Below, piece by piece: positions 8,928 to 18,685 of a DNA stretch of 57,186 nucleotides. The translations under genes and the position numbers were made by a program. The notes under the pieces were generated by a model. That model saw only the letters and a program-made list of their open reading frames with translations. It made no database searches and was not told the DNA's origin. Origin of the DNA: Caballeronia choica (GTDB lineage: Bacteria > Pseudomonadota > Gammaproteobacteria > Burkholderiales > Burkholderiaceae); assembly GCF_001544535.1 (NCBI RefSeq), contig NZ_FCON02000045.1, forward strand, positions 1 to 57,186, read 5' to 3'. Each line of letters starts with the position of its first letter. Position 1 is the stretch's first letter.

Positions 8928-10016
8928 ATGGATGCTTTATCAGACGTCCTTCGCGTCGTGCGGCTCGGCGGCGCGGTGTATCTGAACGGTGACTTCACCG
9001 CGCCCTGGTGCCTGTACGGCCAGGCCGACGCGGCGTTGTGCGCCGCGTTCCTGCCGCGCGCGGAGCGCGTCGTCTCCTATCACCTGATCACCGAAGGAAG
9101 CTGCTGGGCGAGCCTCGCAGACGATCCCGCGTCGGCGATTCGCGTCGATGCCGGCGAGTTGCTCGTCGTGCCGCAAGGCGAGGCGCACCTGATGGGCAGC
9201 GCACTCGATCTCGCGCCCGCGCCCACGGGAGAACTGCTCTCGAGCCAGCTCGAAGCGACGCCCGGCCAGGTGATGAAGCTGAGCTACGGCGGCGGCGGGG
9301 CGCGCACACGGCTCGTCTGCGGCTTTCTCGCCTGCGACGATACGTTGAGCAATCCGGTGCTCGTTTCGCTGCCGCGCATCTTCAAGATCGACATGCGCAA
9401 CGACCCGCGCTCGGCGTGGCTCGAATCGTCGTTGCAATTCGCGGCGGCTGAAGCAGCCGAGTGGCGCGTGGGAAGCGCGATCGTGCTCGCGCGGCTGTCC
9501 GAACTGCTGTTCGTGGAGGCGGTGCGCCGCTGCATCGACGCGTTGCCCGCCGATCGCCGTGGCTGGCTCGCGGGCGTGGGCGACCGCTTCGTCGGCCGGG
9601 CGCTCGCGATGCTGCATGCGCAGCCCGCGCATTGCTGGACCGTCGACGAACTCGCGCGCAAGGCGGGCCTCTCGCGCTCGGCGCTCGCGCAGCGCTTCAC
9701 GCAACTGCTCGGCCAGCCGCCGATGCAGTATCTCGCGCGCTGGCGTTTGCAGGTCGCGGCGCAGGAACTGCTGGGCGGAAGCAAGTCGCTGGCGGCGGTG
9801 GCGGAGTCGGTCGGCTACGAGTCGGAAGCGGCATTCAATCGCGCGTTCAAGCGGGAGTTCGGCATGCCGCCGGCCGGCTGGCGCAGGAACCACGGCAAGG
9901 CGGATAACAGCGATCCGGTGTCTGATTCGCACGGTGCGGGAAGCGCATCCGGCATGGCCGACGCAGCCGCTGCACCGCCCGCCATCGTCCAGCCGACGGC
10001 CTTGCCCGCTGCGTGA
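8928..10016 (+). CDS. AraC-family transcriptional regulator, cupin sensor domain
   Basis: 362 aa. The N-terminal ~200 residues are an AraC-type cupin domain of the Cupin_6 kind (VVSYHLITEGSCWASL; ELLVVPQGEAHLMGS). The C-terminal ~100 residues hold two helix-turn-helix motifs (WTVDELARKAGLSRSALAQRF, and SLAAVAESVGYESEAAF followed by NRAFKREFG). Members near oxidoreductases often control them; here the divergent neighbours are the GFA protein and methyltransferase. The C-terminal tail after the second motif is low-complexity Ala/Pro. The ribosome site is weak. It ends about 110 bases before the next gene. Confidence 0.9.
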   Translation: MDALSDVLRVVRLGGAVYLNGDFTAPWCLYGQADAALCAAFLPRAERVVSYHLITEGSCWASLADDPASAIRVDAGELLVVPQGEAHLMGSALDLAPAPTGELLSSQLEATPGQVMKLSYGGGGARTRLVCGFLACDDTLSNPVLVSLPRIFKIDMRNDPRSAWLESSLQFAAAEAAEWRVGSAIVLARLSELLFVEAVRRCIDALPADRRGWLAGVGDRFVGRALAMLHAQPAHCWTVDELARKAGLSRSALAQRFTQLLGQPPMQYLARWRLQVAAQELLGGSKSLAAVAESVGYESEAAFNRAFKREFGMPPAGWRRNHGKADNSDPVSDSHGAGSASGMADAAAAPPAIVQPTALPAA

Positions 10017-10123
10017 AATGCCGTGACATAAGTTTGAAGCAGACCGCGGCGCCCCGTTCTTTTATAGTCCTTTCCGTCGCCACGACGCAGCGCGCGAGTG
10101 GCCAGAACCGCGAAGGACACCCC

Positions 10124-11170
10124 GTGAAAAACGCATCGTCTGTCACCCCGAACGCCGCCGCCGCAACGACCGCGTCCGCCCGCATCACCCTGCGACACCT
10201 CATGCTCGCCGCAGCGGCCGCTGTGTTTGCGCTGGTAAGCGCACCGGCATCGGCAGGATGGGCGCAGCATGGCACGGCGTACACGTCCCGCGGCACGTAT
10301 AACGGCGCGCACTACGGCGCTTGCAGCGGCGGAAGCTGCTCGCATGCGGGCGGTGTCGCAGGCCCTTACGGCGGCTTCGCCAGCAACACCGGTACCGTGA
10401 CGCGCAACGCACCGGGCCAGTTCTCGAACTCCGGCACCGCGACGGGCCGCTACGGCAACTCGGTCCAGCACGCCGGCGACACGAGCTGCGCGGGCGGCAC
10501 CTGCTCCCACAACGGCAACCTCACCGGCCCCGATGGCAAGACCGCCACCACCGACGGCTCCGTCACGCGCACCGCGCCCGGCCAGTATTCGTCGTCGGGG
10601 ACGATCAACGGCTCGAACGGCAACACCGTCAGCCACTCGGCATCGACGAATTGCGCCGGCTCGACCTGCTCGCGCTCCGGCACTGTGACCGGCAACGACG
10701 GCGGCACCGTCAACCACTCTGGCAGCGCGACGCGCGTCGCGCCGGGCGTCGTGACGACGTCGAGCAGCGTGACCGGCGTGCACGGCACCACGGTGACGAA
10801 CAGCGGCACGGTGGTGACGAGCAGCGTCACGGCCGTGGGCGTGAGCACGGGAGCGGTCGTGGTCGTGCCGCCGCCGGCTGTGTATGTGGCACCGCCCCCG
10901 CCGTCGACAACGGTCGTGGTTGCGCCGCCGCCGGCTGTGTATGTGGCACCGCCCCCGCCGTCGACAACGGTCGTGGTCGCGCCGCCGCCGGCTGTCTACG
11001 TGCCGCCGCCCGCGCCGCCCGCAACAGTCGTGGTCGCGCCCCGGCCCGTTGTCTATGTGCCGGCGCCTCCGCCGCCGCATGTGGTGTATGTCGCGCCGGC
11101 GCCGCGTCGCGCCGTGTGGGTGCCCGCGCACTGGATCGGACGCGTGTACGTGCCCGCTCACTGGGCCTGA
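10124..11170 (+). CDS. Secreted repetitive Gly/Ser/Thr- and Pro-rich protein
   Basis: 348 aa from GTG at 10124 (AAGGA about seven bases upstream). An N-terminal signal sequence ends near SAPASA. The central region has three repeats of about 50 residues, each with a Cys pair (CSGGSCS, CAGGTCS, CAGSTCS) and a conserved (N/T)APGQ(F/Y)S segment, suggesting disulfide-stapled beta repeats. The C-terminal part is four 19-residue PPPAVYVAPPPPSTTVVVA-like repeats, then WVPAHW and VYVPAHW motifs resembling YXWXPGHW cell-envelope repeats. It is probably periplasmic or surface-exposed. I know no function. Confidence 0.72.
   Translation: MKNASSVTPNAAAATTASARITLRHLMLAAAAAVFALVSAPASAGWAQHGTAYTSRGTYNGAHYGACSGGSCSHAGGVAGPYGGFASNTGTVTRNAPGQFSNSGTATGRYGNSVQHAGDTSCAGGTCSHNGNLTGPDGKTATTDGSVTRTAPGQYSSSGTINGSNGNTVSHSASTNCAGSTCSRSGTVTGNDGGTVNHSGSATRVAPGVVTTSSSVTGVHGTTVTNSGTVVTSSVTAVGVSTGAVVVVPPPAVYVAPPPPSTTVVVAPPPAVYVAPPPPSTTVVVAPPPAVYVPPPAPPATVVVAPRPVVYVPAPPPPHVVYVAPAPRRAVWVPAHWIGRVYVPAHWA
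10868..11095 (+). repeat. Four tandem 57-bp repeats
   Basis: Units at 10868-10924, 10925-10981, 10982-11038 and 11039-11095. Units 1 and 2 differ at one base; units 3 and 4 are diverged but keep the 19-codon length. All lie in frame inside the proline-rich coding region, so unit number can change without a frameshift. Confidence 0.9.
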
Positions 11171-11354
11171 AGTCAGCCCGAAGCGGCCTGAAACACGCCG
11201 CGATTATTCGGTTGAATCGACATGTCTGTTCTGTTCGGAGGCGTTTTTCCGCAGCGTGTGATGAACTAGCATCGACGTACGGTTTGCCGATTCCGGTAAT
11301 CCGGTCGCACGAGCAGTTCAAGTCACGCTGACGCACCTTCAGGAGCCGAATCGA

Positions 11355-11741
11355 ATGCAGACGCAAACCAGGGTCAAACGAATTCCCGGGCCCGACCACC
11401 CGATCGACATCGCGCCGACGCAGTCACGCGTCGTGGTGAAGCTGGCGGGCCGCGTGATCGCGGATACGCACGACGCCCTCACGCTGCGCGAGGCGTCGTA
11501 CCCGCCGGTGCAGTACATTCCGCGCAAGGACATCGACATGTCCCTGTTCGAGCGCACGGCGCACCAGAGCTATTGCCCCTACAAGGGCGAGGCGGCTTAC
11601 TACAGCGTTCCGGCGGGCGGCGAGCGCGCGATCAATGCCGCGTGGACCTACGAGGCGCCGTATGAAGCGGTTGCCGAAATATCGGAGCACCTAGCGTTCT
11701 ATCCCGATCGCGTCGATCCGATCGAAGTGATAGCCGGTTGA
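11355..11741 (+). CDS. DUF427 protein
   Basis: 128 aa, matching the DUF427 family in length and motifs: GRVIADTHDALTLREASYPPVQYIPRKDID, then HQSYCPYKGEAAYYSV and AAWTYEAPYEAVAEI with a final FYPDRVD. The family has a beta-sandwich/pseudo-barrel fold and no settled activity. AGGAG lies about ten bases before ATG. It precedes polB by 78 bases on the same strand. Confidence 0.9.
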   Translation: MQTQTRVKRIPGPDHPIDIAPTQSRVVVKLAGRVIADTHDALTLREASYPPVQYIPRKDIDMSLFERTAHQSYCPYKGEAAYYSVPAGGERAINAAWTYEAPYEAVAEISEHLAFYPDRVDPIEVIAG

Positions 11742-11819
11742 GACCCTGGCTGACGCCCCGGGCCGGAGCCGGATCGAAAGTAAAATGATGCGATCGCATC
11801 GGCTTTCGAAGGCATCGGC

Positions 11820-14186
11820 TTGAATCAGGCACAACAGGGTTTTCTTCTGACCCGTCATTGGCGCGACACGGCCGCTGGGACGGAGGTCGGGTTCTGGCTC
11901 GCCACCGACAGCGGTCCGCAACGCATCCGGCTCACGCCGCAACCGTCGGTGGCGTTCATTCCGGCCGCGCAGCGCGAGCGCGCGGAATCGATTATCGGCG
12001 GCGCGCGTTCCGTCGAACTTCGGCCGCTTCCGCTTTGCGACTTCCAGCATCGCCCGGTTCTCGGGCTCTATTGCCAGCAATACCGGCAGTTGGCCGGCCT
12101 TGAAAAGGCGTTGAAGGAGGGCGGCATCCAGGTGTATGAAGCCGACATCCGGCCGCCTGAGCGCTACTTGATGGAGCGCTTCATCACCGCGCCGGTTTCG
12201 TTCAGCGGCACGCCGAACGGCGACGGTCCGCTGCTCGACGCGGAAATGCGGCCCGCGCCCGACTATCGGCCGCGCCTCGCGGTGGTGTCGCTCGACATCG
12301 AAACGAGCGAGCGCGGCGACCTGTACTCGATCGCGCTCGAAGGATGCGGCGCGCGGCAGGTCTACATGCTGGGCTCGCCGAATGGCGACGACGCGCCGCG
12401 CGACTTCGACCTCGAATATGTCGCGACGCCCGCACAACTGCTGGAGCGGTTCATCGACTGGATCAGGCGCCACGACCCCGATGCGATCATCGGCTGGAAC
12501 CTCGTGCAGTTCGACCTGCGCGTGCTGCAAAAGGAAGCGGAACGCTACGGCGTCGCGCTGCGTCTCGGCCGCGACGGCAGCCTCGTCGAATGGCGCGAGC
12601 ACGGGCTCAAGCAGAATCATTTTTTCGTGTCGGTGGCGGGGCGCCTGATCATCGATGGCATCGAGGCCCTGAAATCCGCGACCTGGAGTTTTCCGTCGTT
12701 CAGCCTCGAATACGTGGCGCAGGCGCTGCTGGGCGAGGGCAAGTCGATCGAGAGCCCGTATCAGCGGATGGACGAGATCAATCGCCGCTTCGCCGAAGAC
12801 AAGCCCGCACTCGCGCGCTACAACCTGCACGACTGCGAACTCGTCACGAAGATCTTCGCGAAGACCGAGTTGCTGACCTTCCTTCTGGAGCGGGCCACGG
12901 TCACCGGACTGGCGGCGGATCGCAGCGGCGGGTCGGTGGCCGCGTTCACGCACCTGTACATGCCGCGCATGCACCGCGTGGGTTTCGTCGCGCCGAATCT
13001 CGGCGATGTGCAACTCGAGTCGAGCCCTGGCGGCTTCGTGATGGATTCGAAACCCGGCCTCTACGATTCGGTGCTGGTGCTCGACTACAAGAGCCTGTAT
13101 CCGTCGATCATCCGCACGTTCGTGATCGATCCGGTCGGACTGGTGGAAGGCATGCGTCATCCCGATGATCGCGATTCGGTGCCGGGCTTCCTCGGCGCGC
13201 GATTTTCGCGCAGCCGGCACAGCCTGCCGGCGATCGTCGGCCAGGTGTGGGAAGGGCGTGAAGCGGCGAAGCGCCAGCAGAACAAGCCACTGTCGCAGGC
13301 GCTCAAGATCATCATGAATTCGTTCTACGGTGTGCTGGGATCGAGCGGATGCCGCTTCTTCGATCCGCGTCTCGCCTCGTCGATCACGATGCGCGGACAC
13401 GAGATCATGCACCGCACGCGCGAGCTGATCGAGGGCGCGGGCTATCAGGTCATCTACGGCGACACCGACTCCACCTTCGTGTGGCTCAAGCATGCGCACA
13501 CGGAAGACGAAGCGCAGCGGATCGGCCGCACGCTCGTCGAGCGGGTCAATGGCTGGTGGCGCGAACATCTTCAGCAGGAGTACGGTCTCGCTAGCGCGCT
13601 GGAACTCGAAGTCGACACGCACTACCGGCGCTTCCTGATGCCGACGATTCGCGGCGCGGAGCAGGGCAGCAAGAAGCGCTACGCGGGGTTAACCGTCGAT
13701 GCTCACGGCGCCGACGAAATGGTCTACAAGGGACTCGAATCGGTGCGCACCGACTGGACGCCGCTCGCCCAGCAATTCCAGCAGCAGCTTTATCTGCGTA
13801 TCTTCAAGCGCGAGCCGTATCAGGATTTCGTGCGCGATTACATCGACCGCACGCTTGCCGGCGAGTTCGATGAACTGCTTGTATATCGCAAGCAGCTTCG
13901 CCGGCGACTCGGCGACTATCAGCGCAACGTGCCGCCGCATGTGCGGGCGGCGCGACTCGCGGACGAATTCAATCGCGGGCAGAATCGGCCGCTGCAATAT
14001 CAGAACGGCGGCTGGATCAGCTACGTGATGACGATTGCCGGACCTGAGCCGGTAGAGGCGCAGCGCGCGGCGATTGACTACGAACACTACCTGACGCGCC
14101 AGCTTCAGCCGGTGGCAGACGCGATCCTGCCGTTCCTGCGCGATGATTTCGCGAGTCTCATGACGGGGCAGAAGGAATTGTTCTAA
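11820..14186 (+). CDS. polB: DNA polymerase II, family B
   Basis: 788 aa, the normal length for bacterial Pol II. Exonuclease motif I is [14 protein letters not shown] with D159 and E161. The polymerase domain has motif [10 protein letters not shown] (D422), motif [16 protein letters not shown] and motif C YGDTDST (D548 and D550), so both 3'-5' proofreading and polymerase centres look intact. Pol II takes part in replication restart and translesion synthesis after DNA damage. The start is TTG at 11820 after GAAGG; nearby ATGs at 11785 and 11788 are out of frame. No clear LexA box was found upstream. Confidence 0.95.
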   Translation: MNQAQQGFLLTRHWRDTAAGTEVGFWLATDSGPQRIRLTPQPSVAFIPAAQRERAESIIGGARSVELRPLPLCDFQHRPVLGLYCQQYRQLAGLEKALKEGGIQVYEADIRPPERYLMERFITAPVSFSGTPNGDGPLLDAEMRPAPDYRPRLAVVSLDIETSERGDLYSIALEGCGARQVYMLGSPNGDDAPRDFDLEYVATPAQLLERFIDWIRRHDPDAIIGWNLVQFDLRVLQKEAERYGVALRLGRDGSLVEWREHGLKQNHFFVSVAGRLIIDGIEALKSATWSFPSFSLEYVAQALLGEGKSIESPYQRMDEINRRFAEDKPALARYNLHDCELVTKIFAKTELLTFLLERATVTGLAADRSGGSVAAFTHLYMPRMHRVGFVAPNLGDVQLESSPGGFVMDSKPGLYDSVLVLDYKSLYPSIIRTFVIDPVGLVEGMRHPDDRDSVPGFLGARFSRSRHSLPAIVGQVWEGREAAKRQQNKPLSQALKIIMNSFYGVLGSSGCRFFDPRLASSITMRGHEIMHRTRELIEGAGYQVIYGDTDSTFVWLKHAHTEDEAQRIGRTLVERVNGWWREHLQQEYGLASALELEVDTHYRRFLMPTIRGAEQGSKKRYAGLTVDAHGADEMVYKGLESVRTDWTPLAQQFQQQLYLRIFKREPYQDFVRDYIDRTLAGEFDELLVYRKQLRRRLGDYQRNVPPHVRAARLADEFNRGQNRPLQYQNGGWISYVMTIAGPEPVEAQRAAIDYEHYLTRQLQPVADAILPFLRDDFASLMTGQKELF

Positions 14187-14219
14187 CGTGGATTTGGCGG
14201 CTAGAACCTTGGGGTCGCC

Positions 14220-15203
14220 TCAATCCGCCGGATACAGCCCCAACGTCCGCGCCTGCAGCCGCGCCAGCCCGAACAGTGCATTCGAGAAGGGCGTCGGCAC
14301 CCCGGTCATCCGCCCCAACTCGCAGACAGCCGCAACCAGCGCATCCAGCTCGACCGAGCGTCTCGCCTCGACGTCCTGCAGCATCGACGTCTTGATCGCG
14401 CCGAGCTTCAGCGTCACCGCGTGGCGGTCGGCGGGCTGCTGCGCGATCGGAATGCCAAAACGCGCGCCGATTTCCTTGGCCTCCAGCATGATGTTCGTGA
14501 CGAAATCGCGCACCAGTTCGTCGCCGAGAATGCGATCCGTGGTGGCGCCCGTGATCGCGCTGATGGGGTTCATCGTCATGTTGCCCCACAGCTTGAACCA
14601 GACCTCGCGCTGGATCTGATCCGACACCGATGCGTCGAAGCCCGCTTCCTTCAGCAGCGCGCAAAGCCGGTTCACGCGCTCGCTCGGACGGCCCGACGCT
14701 TCGCCGATGATGAGCCCGCTGCCCTGATGGTGCCGGATCACGCCGGGCGCGTCGGTCCGGCAACTCGCATGCACGACGCAACCGATCGTCTGCGCGCCCG
14801 GAATCGCCGCGGCGATCACGCCAGCCGGATCGACCGAGGCGAGTCGCTTGCCGGCGAACTCGCCCGCCAGGCCGTCGCAGAACCACCACGGCACGCCGTT
14901 CATCGCCGTAAGAACCACCGTATCCGCGTTCAGCAACGGTGCAATGCGTTCGGCCACCGACGCCATCGACGGCGCCTTGACCGCGACCACCACGAGATCG
15001 TGCGGCCCAAGAGCCGCTGGCTCGTCGCTCGTGCGCACGTTCACGGCATGGGTCGTATCGCCTTCCACGAGCCGCAGTCCCTGTTGCGAGAGCGCGGCGA
15101 GCGTCTCGCCGCGCGCGACCACGCTCACCTCGTGGCCCGCCTGGGCCAGCTTCACGCCGATCCATCCGCCGATCGCGCCCGCCCCGTAAATGCATGCCTT
15201 CAT
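14220..15203 (-). CDS. 2-dehydropantoate 2-reductase family oxidoreductase
   Basis: 327 aa. An N-terminal Rossmann fold starts MKACIYGAGAIGGWIG, typical of PanE/ApbA. The central VVVAVKAPSMASV and MNGVPWWF segments and the C-terminal KLWGNMTMNPISAITGATTDRIL helix bundle fit the ketopantoate reductase family. PanE makes pantoate from ketopantoate with NADPH in pantothenate synthesis; Burkholderiaceae usually carry several paralogues, so the substrate is uncertain. GAGGAG seven bases before ATG. It converges with polB (33-base gap) and is divergent from nudC. Confidence 0.87.
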   Translation of the reverse strand: MKACIYGAGAIGGWIGVKLAQAGHEVSVVARGETLAALSQQGLRLVEGDTTHAVNVRTSDEPAALGPHDLVVVAVKAPSMASVAERIAPLLNADTVVLTAMNGVPWWFCDGLAGEFAGKRLASVDPAGVIAAAIPGAQTIGCVVHASCRTDAPGVIRHHQGSGLIIGEASGRPSERVNRLCALLKEAGFDASVSDQIQREVWFKLWGNMTMNPISAITGATTDRILGDELVRDFVTNIMLEAKEIGARFGIPIAQQPADRHAVTLKLGAIKTSMLQDVEARRSVELDALVAAVCELGRMTGVPTPFSNALFGLARLQARTLGLYPAD

Positions 15204-15300
15204 CGTCTCGCTCCTCGTTTCCTGTCGATGCGCTTACCCGCAACATCGAACGTGTCATGGTAAGTTTCTAGCTGCGCGAATCGTACCCAAAAATACTTCC

Positions 15301-16263
15301 ATGCCCCTTCCAGATCAGTCCACTGCCATCGGCTTTACGTTCAACCCGCTCGACCGCCGCTCGCAGCAACGCGACGACGAAGCATTCGTCGAGCGGCTTC
15401 GCCACGATCCGTCCACCCGGTTTGTCGTTTTCACCGCGGACGTTCCGGTGTTCAAGGCGGGCGCCGGGCGCGACATCCTGTTCTCCGCGAACGAAGCGGC
15501 GCAGTTCGGCGAGCCCATCCAGGCCGTGTTCCTCGGGCAAGGAGAGAGCGAACGCAACGGCGAAGGGCCGGCGCTTTTCGCGCTCGGGTTCGACAAGGCC
15601 GCGACCGAAGCGCCCGCGCTTGCCGCGCAATTCGAGCCGGTCGACCTGCGTTCGATCGCGATGCGTGGCCTCGTCGCGCCTGCGTTGCTTGGCGCGCTCG
15701 GACAAGCAAAGGCGATGCTCGACTGGCACCGTCGCCATCGCTTTTGCGCGAACTGCGGCGAGCCGAGCCGCTCGACGTCGGCCGGCTGGCGGCGTTCGTG
15801 CGACGCATGCGGCACGCAGCACTTTCCGCGTGTCGATCCGGTCGTGATTATGCTCGCCATCGACGGCGACCGGTGTCTCCTCGGCCGTCAGCGCCAGTTT
15901 GCACCCGGCATGTATTCGGCGCTCGCCGGTTTCGTCGAACCGGGCGAGACGGCCGAGGACGCGGTGTGCCGCGAAGTGCTGGAGGAGGCCGGCGTGCACT
16001 GTTCCGGCGTGACTTACTTCGCGACGCAGCCTTGGCCGTTTCCGTCGTCGCTGATGATCGGTTGCTTTGCGCGCGCCGACGACACGGAGATCGTCGTGGA
16101 CACGACCGAACTCGAAGACGCGCGCTGGTTTTCGCGCGCCGAGGTCAAGGCGATGCTCGCGGGCACGCACGCCGACGGCCTCTCGGTGCCCAAGCCCTTC
16201 GCGATCGCGCATCATCTCCTGCGTGCTTTCGCCGAGAATGGAGCCGCCGTACTGCGCGCTTGA
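15301..16263 (+). CDS. nudC: NAD(H) pyrophosphatase NudC
   Basis: 320 aa. A four-cysteine zinc site is present at C149, C152, C167 and C170. The Nudix box runs from about 210 to 232 (GFVEPGETAED, then REVLEEAGV). Just after it comes TQPWPFPSS, the sequence that distinguishes NADH pyrophosphatases. The enzyme hydrolyses NADH to NMNH and AMP and can remove NAD caps from RNA. The N-terminal domain (1-140) is the usual variable region. ATG at 15301 is the first codon giving the family start; the open frame continues upstream into the divergent promoter region. Confidence 0.93.
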   Translation: MPLPDQSTAIGFTFNPLDRRSQQRDDEAFVERLRHDPSTRFVVFTADVPVFKAGAGRDILFSANEAAQFGEPIQAVFLGQGESERNGEGPALFALGFDKAATEAPALAAQFEPVDLRSIAMRGLVAPALLGALGQAKAMLDWHRRHRFCANCGEPSRSTSAGWRRSCDACGTQHFPRVDPVVIMLAIDGDRCLLGRQRQFAPGMYSALAGFVEPGETAEDAVCREVLEEAGVHCSGVTYFATQPWPFPSSLMIGCFARADDTEIVVDTTELEDARWFSRAEVKAMLAGTHADGLSVPKPFAIAHHLLRAFAENGAAVLRA

Positions 16264-16812
16264 CATGCGCATCATCGCGGTCGCGGATCTGCTCGTCGGC
16301 GCGGCGGTGCCATTCGGCACCGCACCGGAAACGACCGAACGATCGTTGGCGCAGACGGCGCAAGCGATCCATCGAAACTAGTCAGGATCGCTACTAATCG
16401 GACGATCTTTTCCTGATCGTCCATTCATCGGCAAAGAGTGCGTATCTCACCGGTTACTCCAAAGCCGGGAACGCCGCATGCTGCATCACCTCCGAAGTTC
16501 CTTTCCAGCGCGACCGTTCAAACCGACGAACGCGGCGATCGACGTAACCCACGTTATCCGCCTCGCTTCGGAATTTTCAACACGCATCCAACAACGCAAT
16601 GCATGCGCGGAACTCGATGCCGGTGTGATCGTCTGAACCGGCAGCGGCATCATCCGTGCACTCGCGCCACATCGGTGCGATTCGTGCACGAGCGGTGCAG
16701 TCGTTCACCAAGCGGACATCATATCGGCGTTAACGTAGGCAGCATTCGAAGATGTTTCACATCGCAGTCTCCAACCCTATCGAGCGCACGCTCGACATCA
16801 CAGGAGCAGTCA
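16264..16812. other. Intergenic stretch, phasin promoter side
   Basis: 549 bases with no convincing gene. A 38-codon frame at 16265-16381 directly after the nudC stop has no ribosome site. The DNA is less G+C-rich than its surroundings and contains a hairpin at 16400-16422. The 3' part must hold the phasin promoter, but I cannot pick a single confident -10/-35 pair. Confidence 0.5.
16400..16422. terminator. Hairpin downstream of nudC
   Basis: GGACGATC (16400-16407) and GATCGTCC (16415-16422) form a perfect 8-bp stem with a TTTTCCT loop. It is 137 bases past the nudC stop. No T-run follows, so a role in termination is only possible. Confidence 0.35.
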
Positions 16813-17376
16813 ATGTTTCCTTATTCCGCACAACCGTTTTCATCGATTGCCAAGGCCAATCTCGCTGCGTTCCTGAGCGTTTCAGGACGATTCGCGAGCG
16901 GCGTCCAGCAACTCACGGAACTCAACATTCAAACCGTCAAGACCGTCATCGACGAAAGCAACTCGCTGCTGCGGGCAGGCGAGGAAGCAAGCCCCGGCGA
17001 CGTGCTCGGATGGCAGTCCATCATGCTCGCGCAGTTGCCGCAGAAGGCGGCGTCGTATGGGCGGCACTTCCTGTCGATCATCACGTCGACCGAGGCCGAT
17101 ATCGTCAGCGATGTGCGCAGCCAGTACGAGCGCACCGGCAGCGACGTGAAGAACGCGCTGGATTCAGCGGCGCAAGAAGTGCAATCGGCGGCCGAGACTC
17201 AGGGCGCGATCATCTCCGATGTCACCGATACCATGGCCGGCGCGGCAGAGGAGAACACGAACGTCATTCTCGACGCGAGCGGTGACCTCGCGCGCAAGAC
17301 GTTCGATGCAGGCGCGCAGGCGACCGATATCGCCGAGGCTGCAACGGCCAGGGCGAAGTCGGCTGCCAAGCGCTGA
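16813..17376 (+). CDS. Phasin (polyhydroxyalkanoate granule-associated protein)
   Basis: 187 aa, all helical. The start MFPYSAQPFSSIAKANLAAF and the KANLAAFLSVSGRFASGVQQLTELNIQTVKTVIDES pattern are those of Phasin_2 proteins of Burkholderiaceae (split here only by my quotation limits). The C-terminus is Ala-rich with a final basic AKSAAKR. Phasins coat PHB granules and control their number and size. CAGGAG six bases before ATG fixes the start. A strong hairpin follows the gene. No pha synthesis gene is in the window. Confidence 0.9.
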   Translation: MFPYSAQPFSSIAKANLAAFLSVSGRFASGVQQLTELNIQTVKTVIDESNSLLRAGEEASPGDVLGWQSIMLAQLPQKAASYGRHFLSIITSTEADIVSDVRSQYERTGSDVKNALDSAAQEVQSAAETQGAIISDVTDTMAGAAEENTNVILDASGDLARKTFDAGAQATDIAEAATARAKSAAKR

Positions 17377-17404
17377 TATGCGTCGATGAGTTTGAGTGAG
17401 CGTG

Positions 17405-17439
17405 AGGCCCGTGGCCGCGACACAGTCGGCCACGGGCCT
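17405..17439. terminator. Strong terminator-like hairpin between convergent genes
   Basis: AGGCCCGTGGCCG (17405-17417) and its complement CGGCCACGGGCCT (17427-17439) form a perfect 13-bp stem with a 9-base loop. It lies between the phasin gene and the minus-strand response regulator and could terminate both. Confidence 0.7.
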
Positions 17440-17471
17440 TGCCCATTTCGTCAACTGCGCGTCATGTGGCG

Positions 17472-17912
17472 CTACGCATCCGGTTGCTGAAGAAAATACT
17501 GCTCCAGCACCTTGATGATGCGCCCCGGCTCGGTCGGCTTTACAAAGTAGGCGTCGAAACCGGTGCGCTGCGAGCGTTCCCAGTCCGCGTAATCCGAAGA
17601 ACTCGTGTGCGCCATGAGCAACATTGTCGGGTCGGCTGCGCGGATCACCTCGGCGGCTTCCCAGCCGTCGCCAAGCGGCATCGTCAGGTCGAGCAGCACG
17701 GTGGCCGGCCGCCATTTGCGCGCGACGCCGACCGCATCGAGCCCCGTATGCGTCGCGCGCACCACGAATCCCGCATCTTCGAGGGCCAGCACCGTGGCGC
17801 GCGTGGCGCTGATGTCGTCGTCGGCGATCAGCACGCGCCGTTCGTCGGTCGGCGACGCCACTTGCCGGATGCGCCAGATCGTTTCTCGCGGAGTGCGTTC
17901 GTAAGGTTCCAT
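17472..17912 (-). CDS. Receiver-only response regulator
   Basis: 146 aa. Residues about 25-140 are a CheY-like receiver: acidic pair in IADDDIS, phosphoacceptor D75 in VLLDLTMP, and K125 in YFVKPTEP. There is no output domain. Such proteins act as phosphorelay intermediates or through protein contacts. No histidine kinase is adjacent, so it is an orphan. The N-terminal ~20 residues precede the fold and the ribosome site is not obvious, so the true start could be a later codon. Confidence 0.85.
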   Translation of the reverse strand: MEPYERTPRETIWRIRQVASPTDERRVLIADDDISATRATVLALEDAGFVVRATHTGLDAVGVARKWRPATVLLDLTMPLGDGWEAAEVIRAADPTMLLMAHTSSSDYADWERSQRTGFDAYFVKPTEPGRIIKVLEQYFLQQPDA

Positions 17913-18085
17913 TTATCGTTATTGCGCAAGGTATTGAGTTGGCGAATGCTGCATGACAGCAAACGTCGTACCGCGCCGCGTTTTCTTCGGGAAAATGCGA
18001 AGGCGAAGCGCAAGATTGAAAGCGTTCAGCCGCTGGCAGCAAGCCGCTACAATCGCCGGATGCTTTCCTACAACGGAGACAGCCG

Positions 18086-18673
18086 ATGACAATCACCCCG
18101 CCGATCAGCCGCTACCCGGTGCCCGATCCCGACGCTTGGCCCGACGACATCCGCTCACGCATCCTCGAAGTGCAGGAAAAGGCCGGTTTCGTGCCTAACG
18201 TGTTCCTCACGCTTGCGCACCGGCCTGACGAATTCCGCGCGTTCTTCGCGTACCACGATGCGCTGATGCTCAAGGAAGGCGGTCTTACCAAGGGCGAGCG
18301 CGAGATGATTGTCGTCGCGACGAGTGCGGTGAACGAATGCCTCTACTGCGTCGTCGCGCATGGTGCGCTCCTGCGCATCTACGAGAAGAAGCCGCTGCTC
18401 GCCGAGCAGGTCGCTGTCAATCATCGCAAGGCGGACATCACCCCACGGCAAAGGTCCATGCTCGATTTCGCGTTGAAGGTATGCACCGCGTCGGGCAGCG
18501 TCGAGGAAGCGGACTTCGCGGCGCTGCGCGAGCAGGGTTTCTCCGACGAGGACATCTGGGACATCGCCGCGATCACCGCATTTTTCGGCTTGTCGAACCG
18601 GATGGCGAATGTGATCTCGATGCGTCCCAACGACGAGTTTTACCTGATGGGCCGCGTGCCGAAAGCGTCGTGA
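18086..18673 (+). CDS. AhpD-like peroxidase-related protein
   Basis: 195 aa. The carboxymuconolactone decarboxylase/AhpD fold is indicated by GLTKGEREMIVVATSAVNECLYCVVAHGALL (quoted in part), with the redox pair C85 and C88 and H92. Length and the YPVPDPDAWPDDIR N-terminus match the peroxidase-related subfamily (UCP/TIGR01926-like). It probably reduces peroxides using a thiol relay. GGAG eight bases before ATG. It converges with the NhaR-like gene with only 12 bases between stop codons. Confidence 0.88.
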   Translation: MTITPPISRYPVPDPDAWPDDIRSRILEVQEKAGFVPNVFLTLAHRPDEFRAFFAYHDALMLKEGGLTKGEREMIVVATSAVNECLYCVVAHGALLRIYEKKPLLAEQVAVNHRKADITPRQRSMLDFALKVCTASGSVEEADFAALREQGFSDEDIWDIAAITAFFGLSNRMANVISMRPNDEFYLMGRVPKAS

Positions 18674-18685
18674 TGCGAACCGCGG

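Noticed and set aside
16265-16381. 38-codon frame directly after the nudC stop
   Set aside because: No ribosome site, no recognisable features, and it ends before a hairpin. It may only be the 3' untranslated region.
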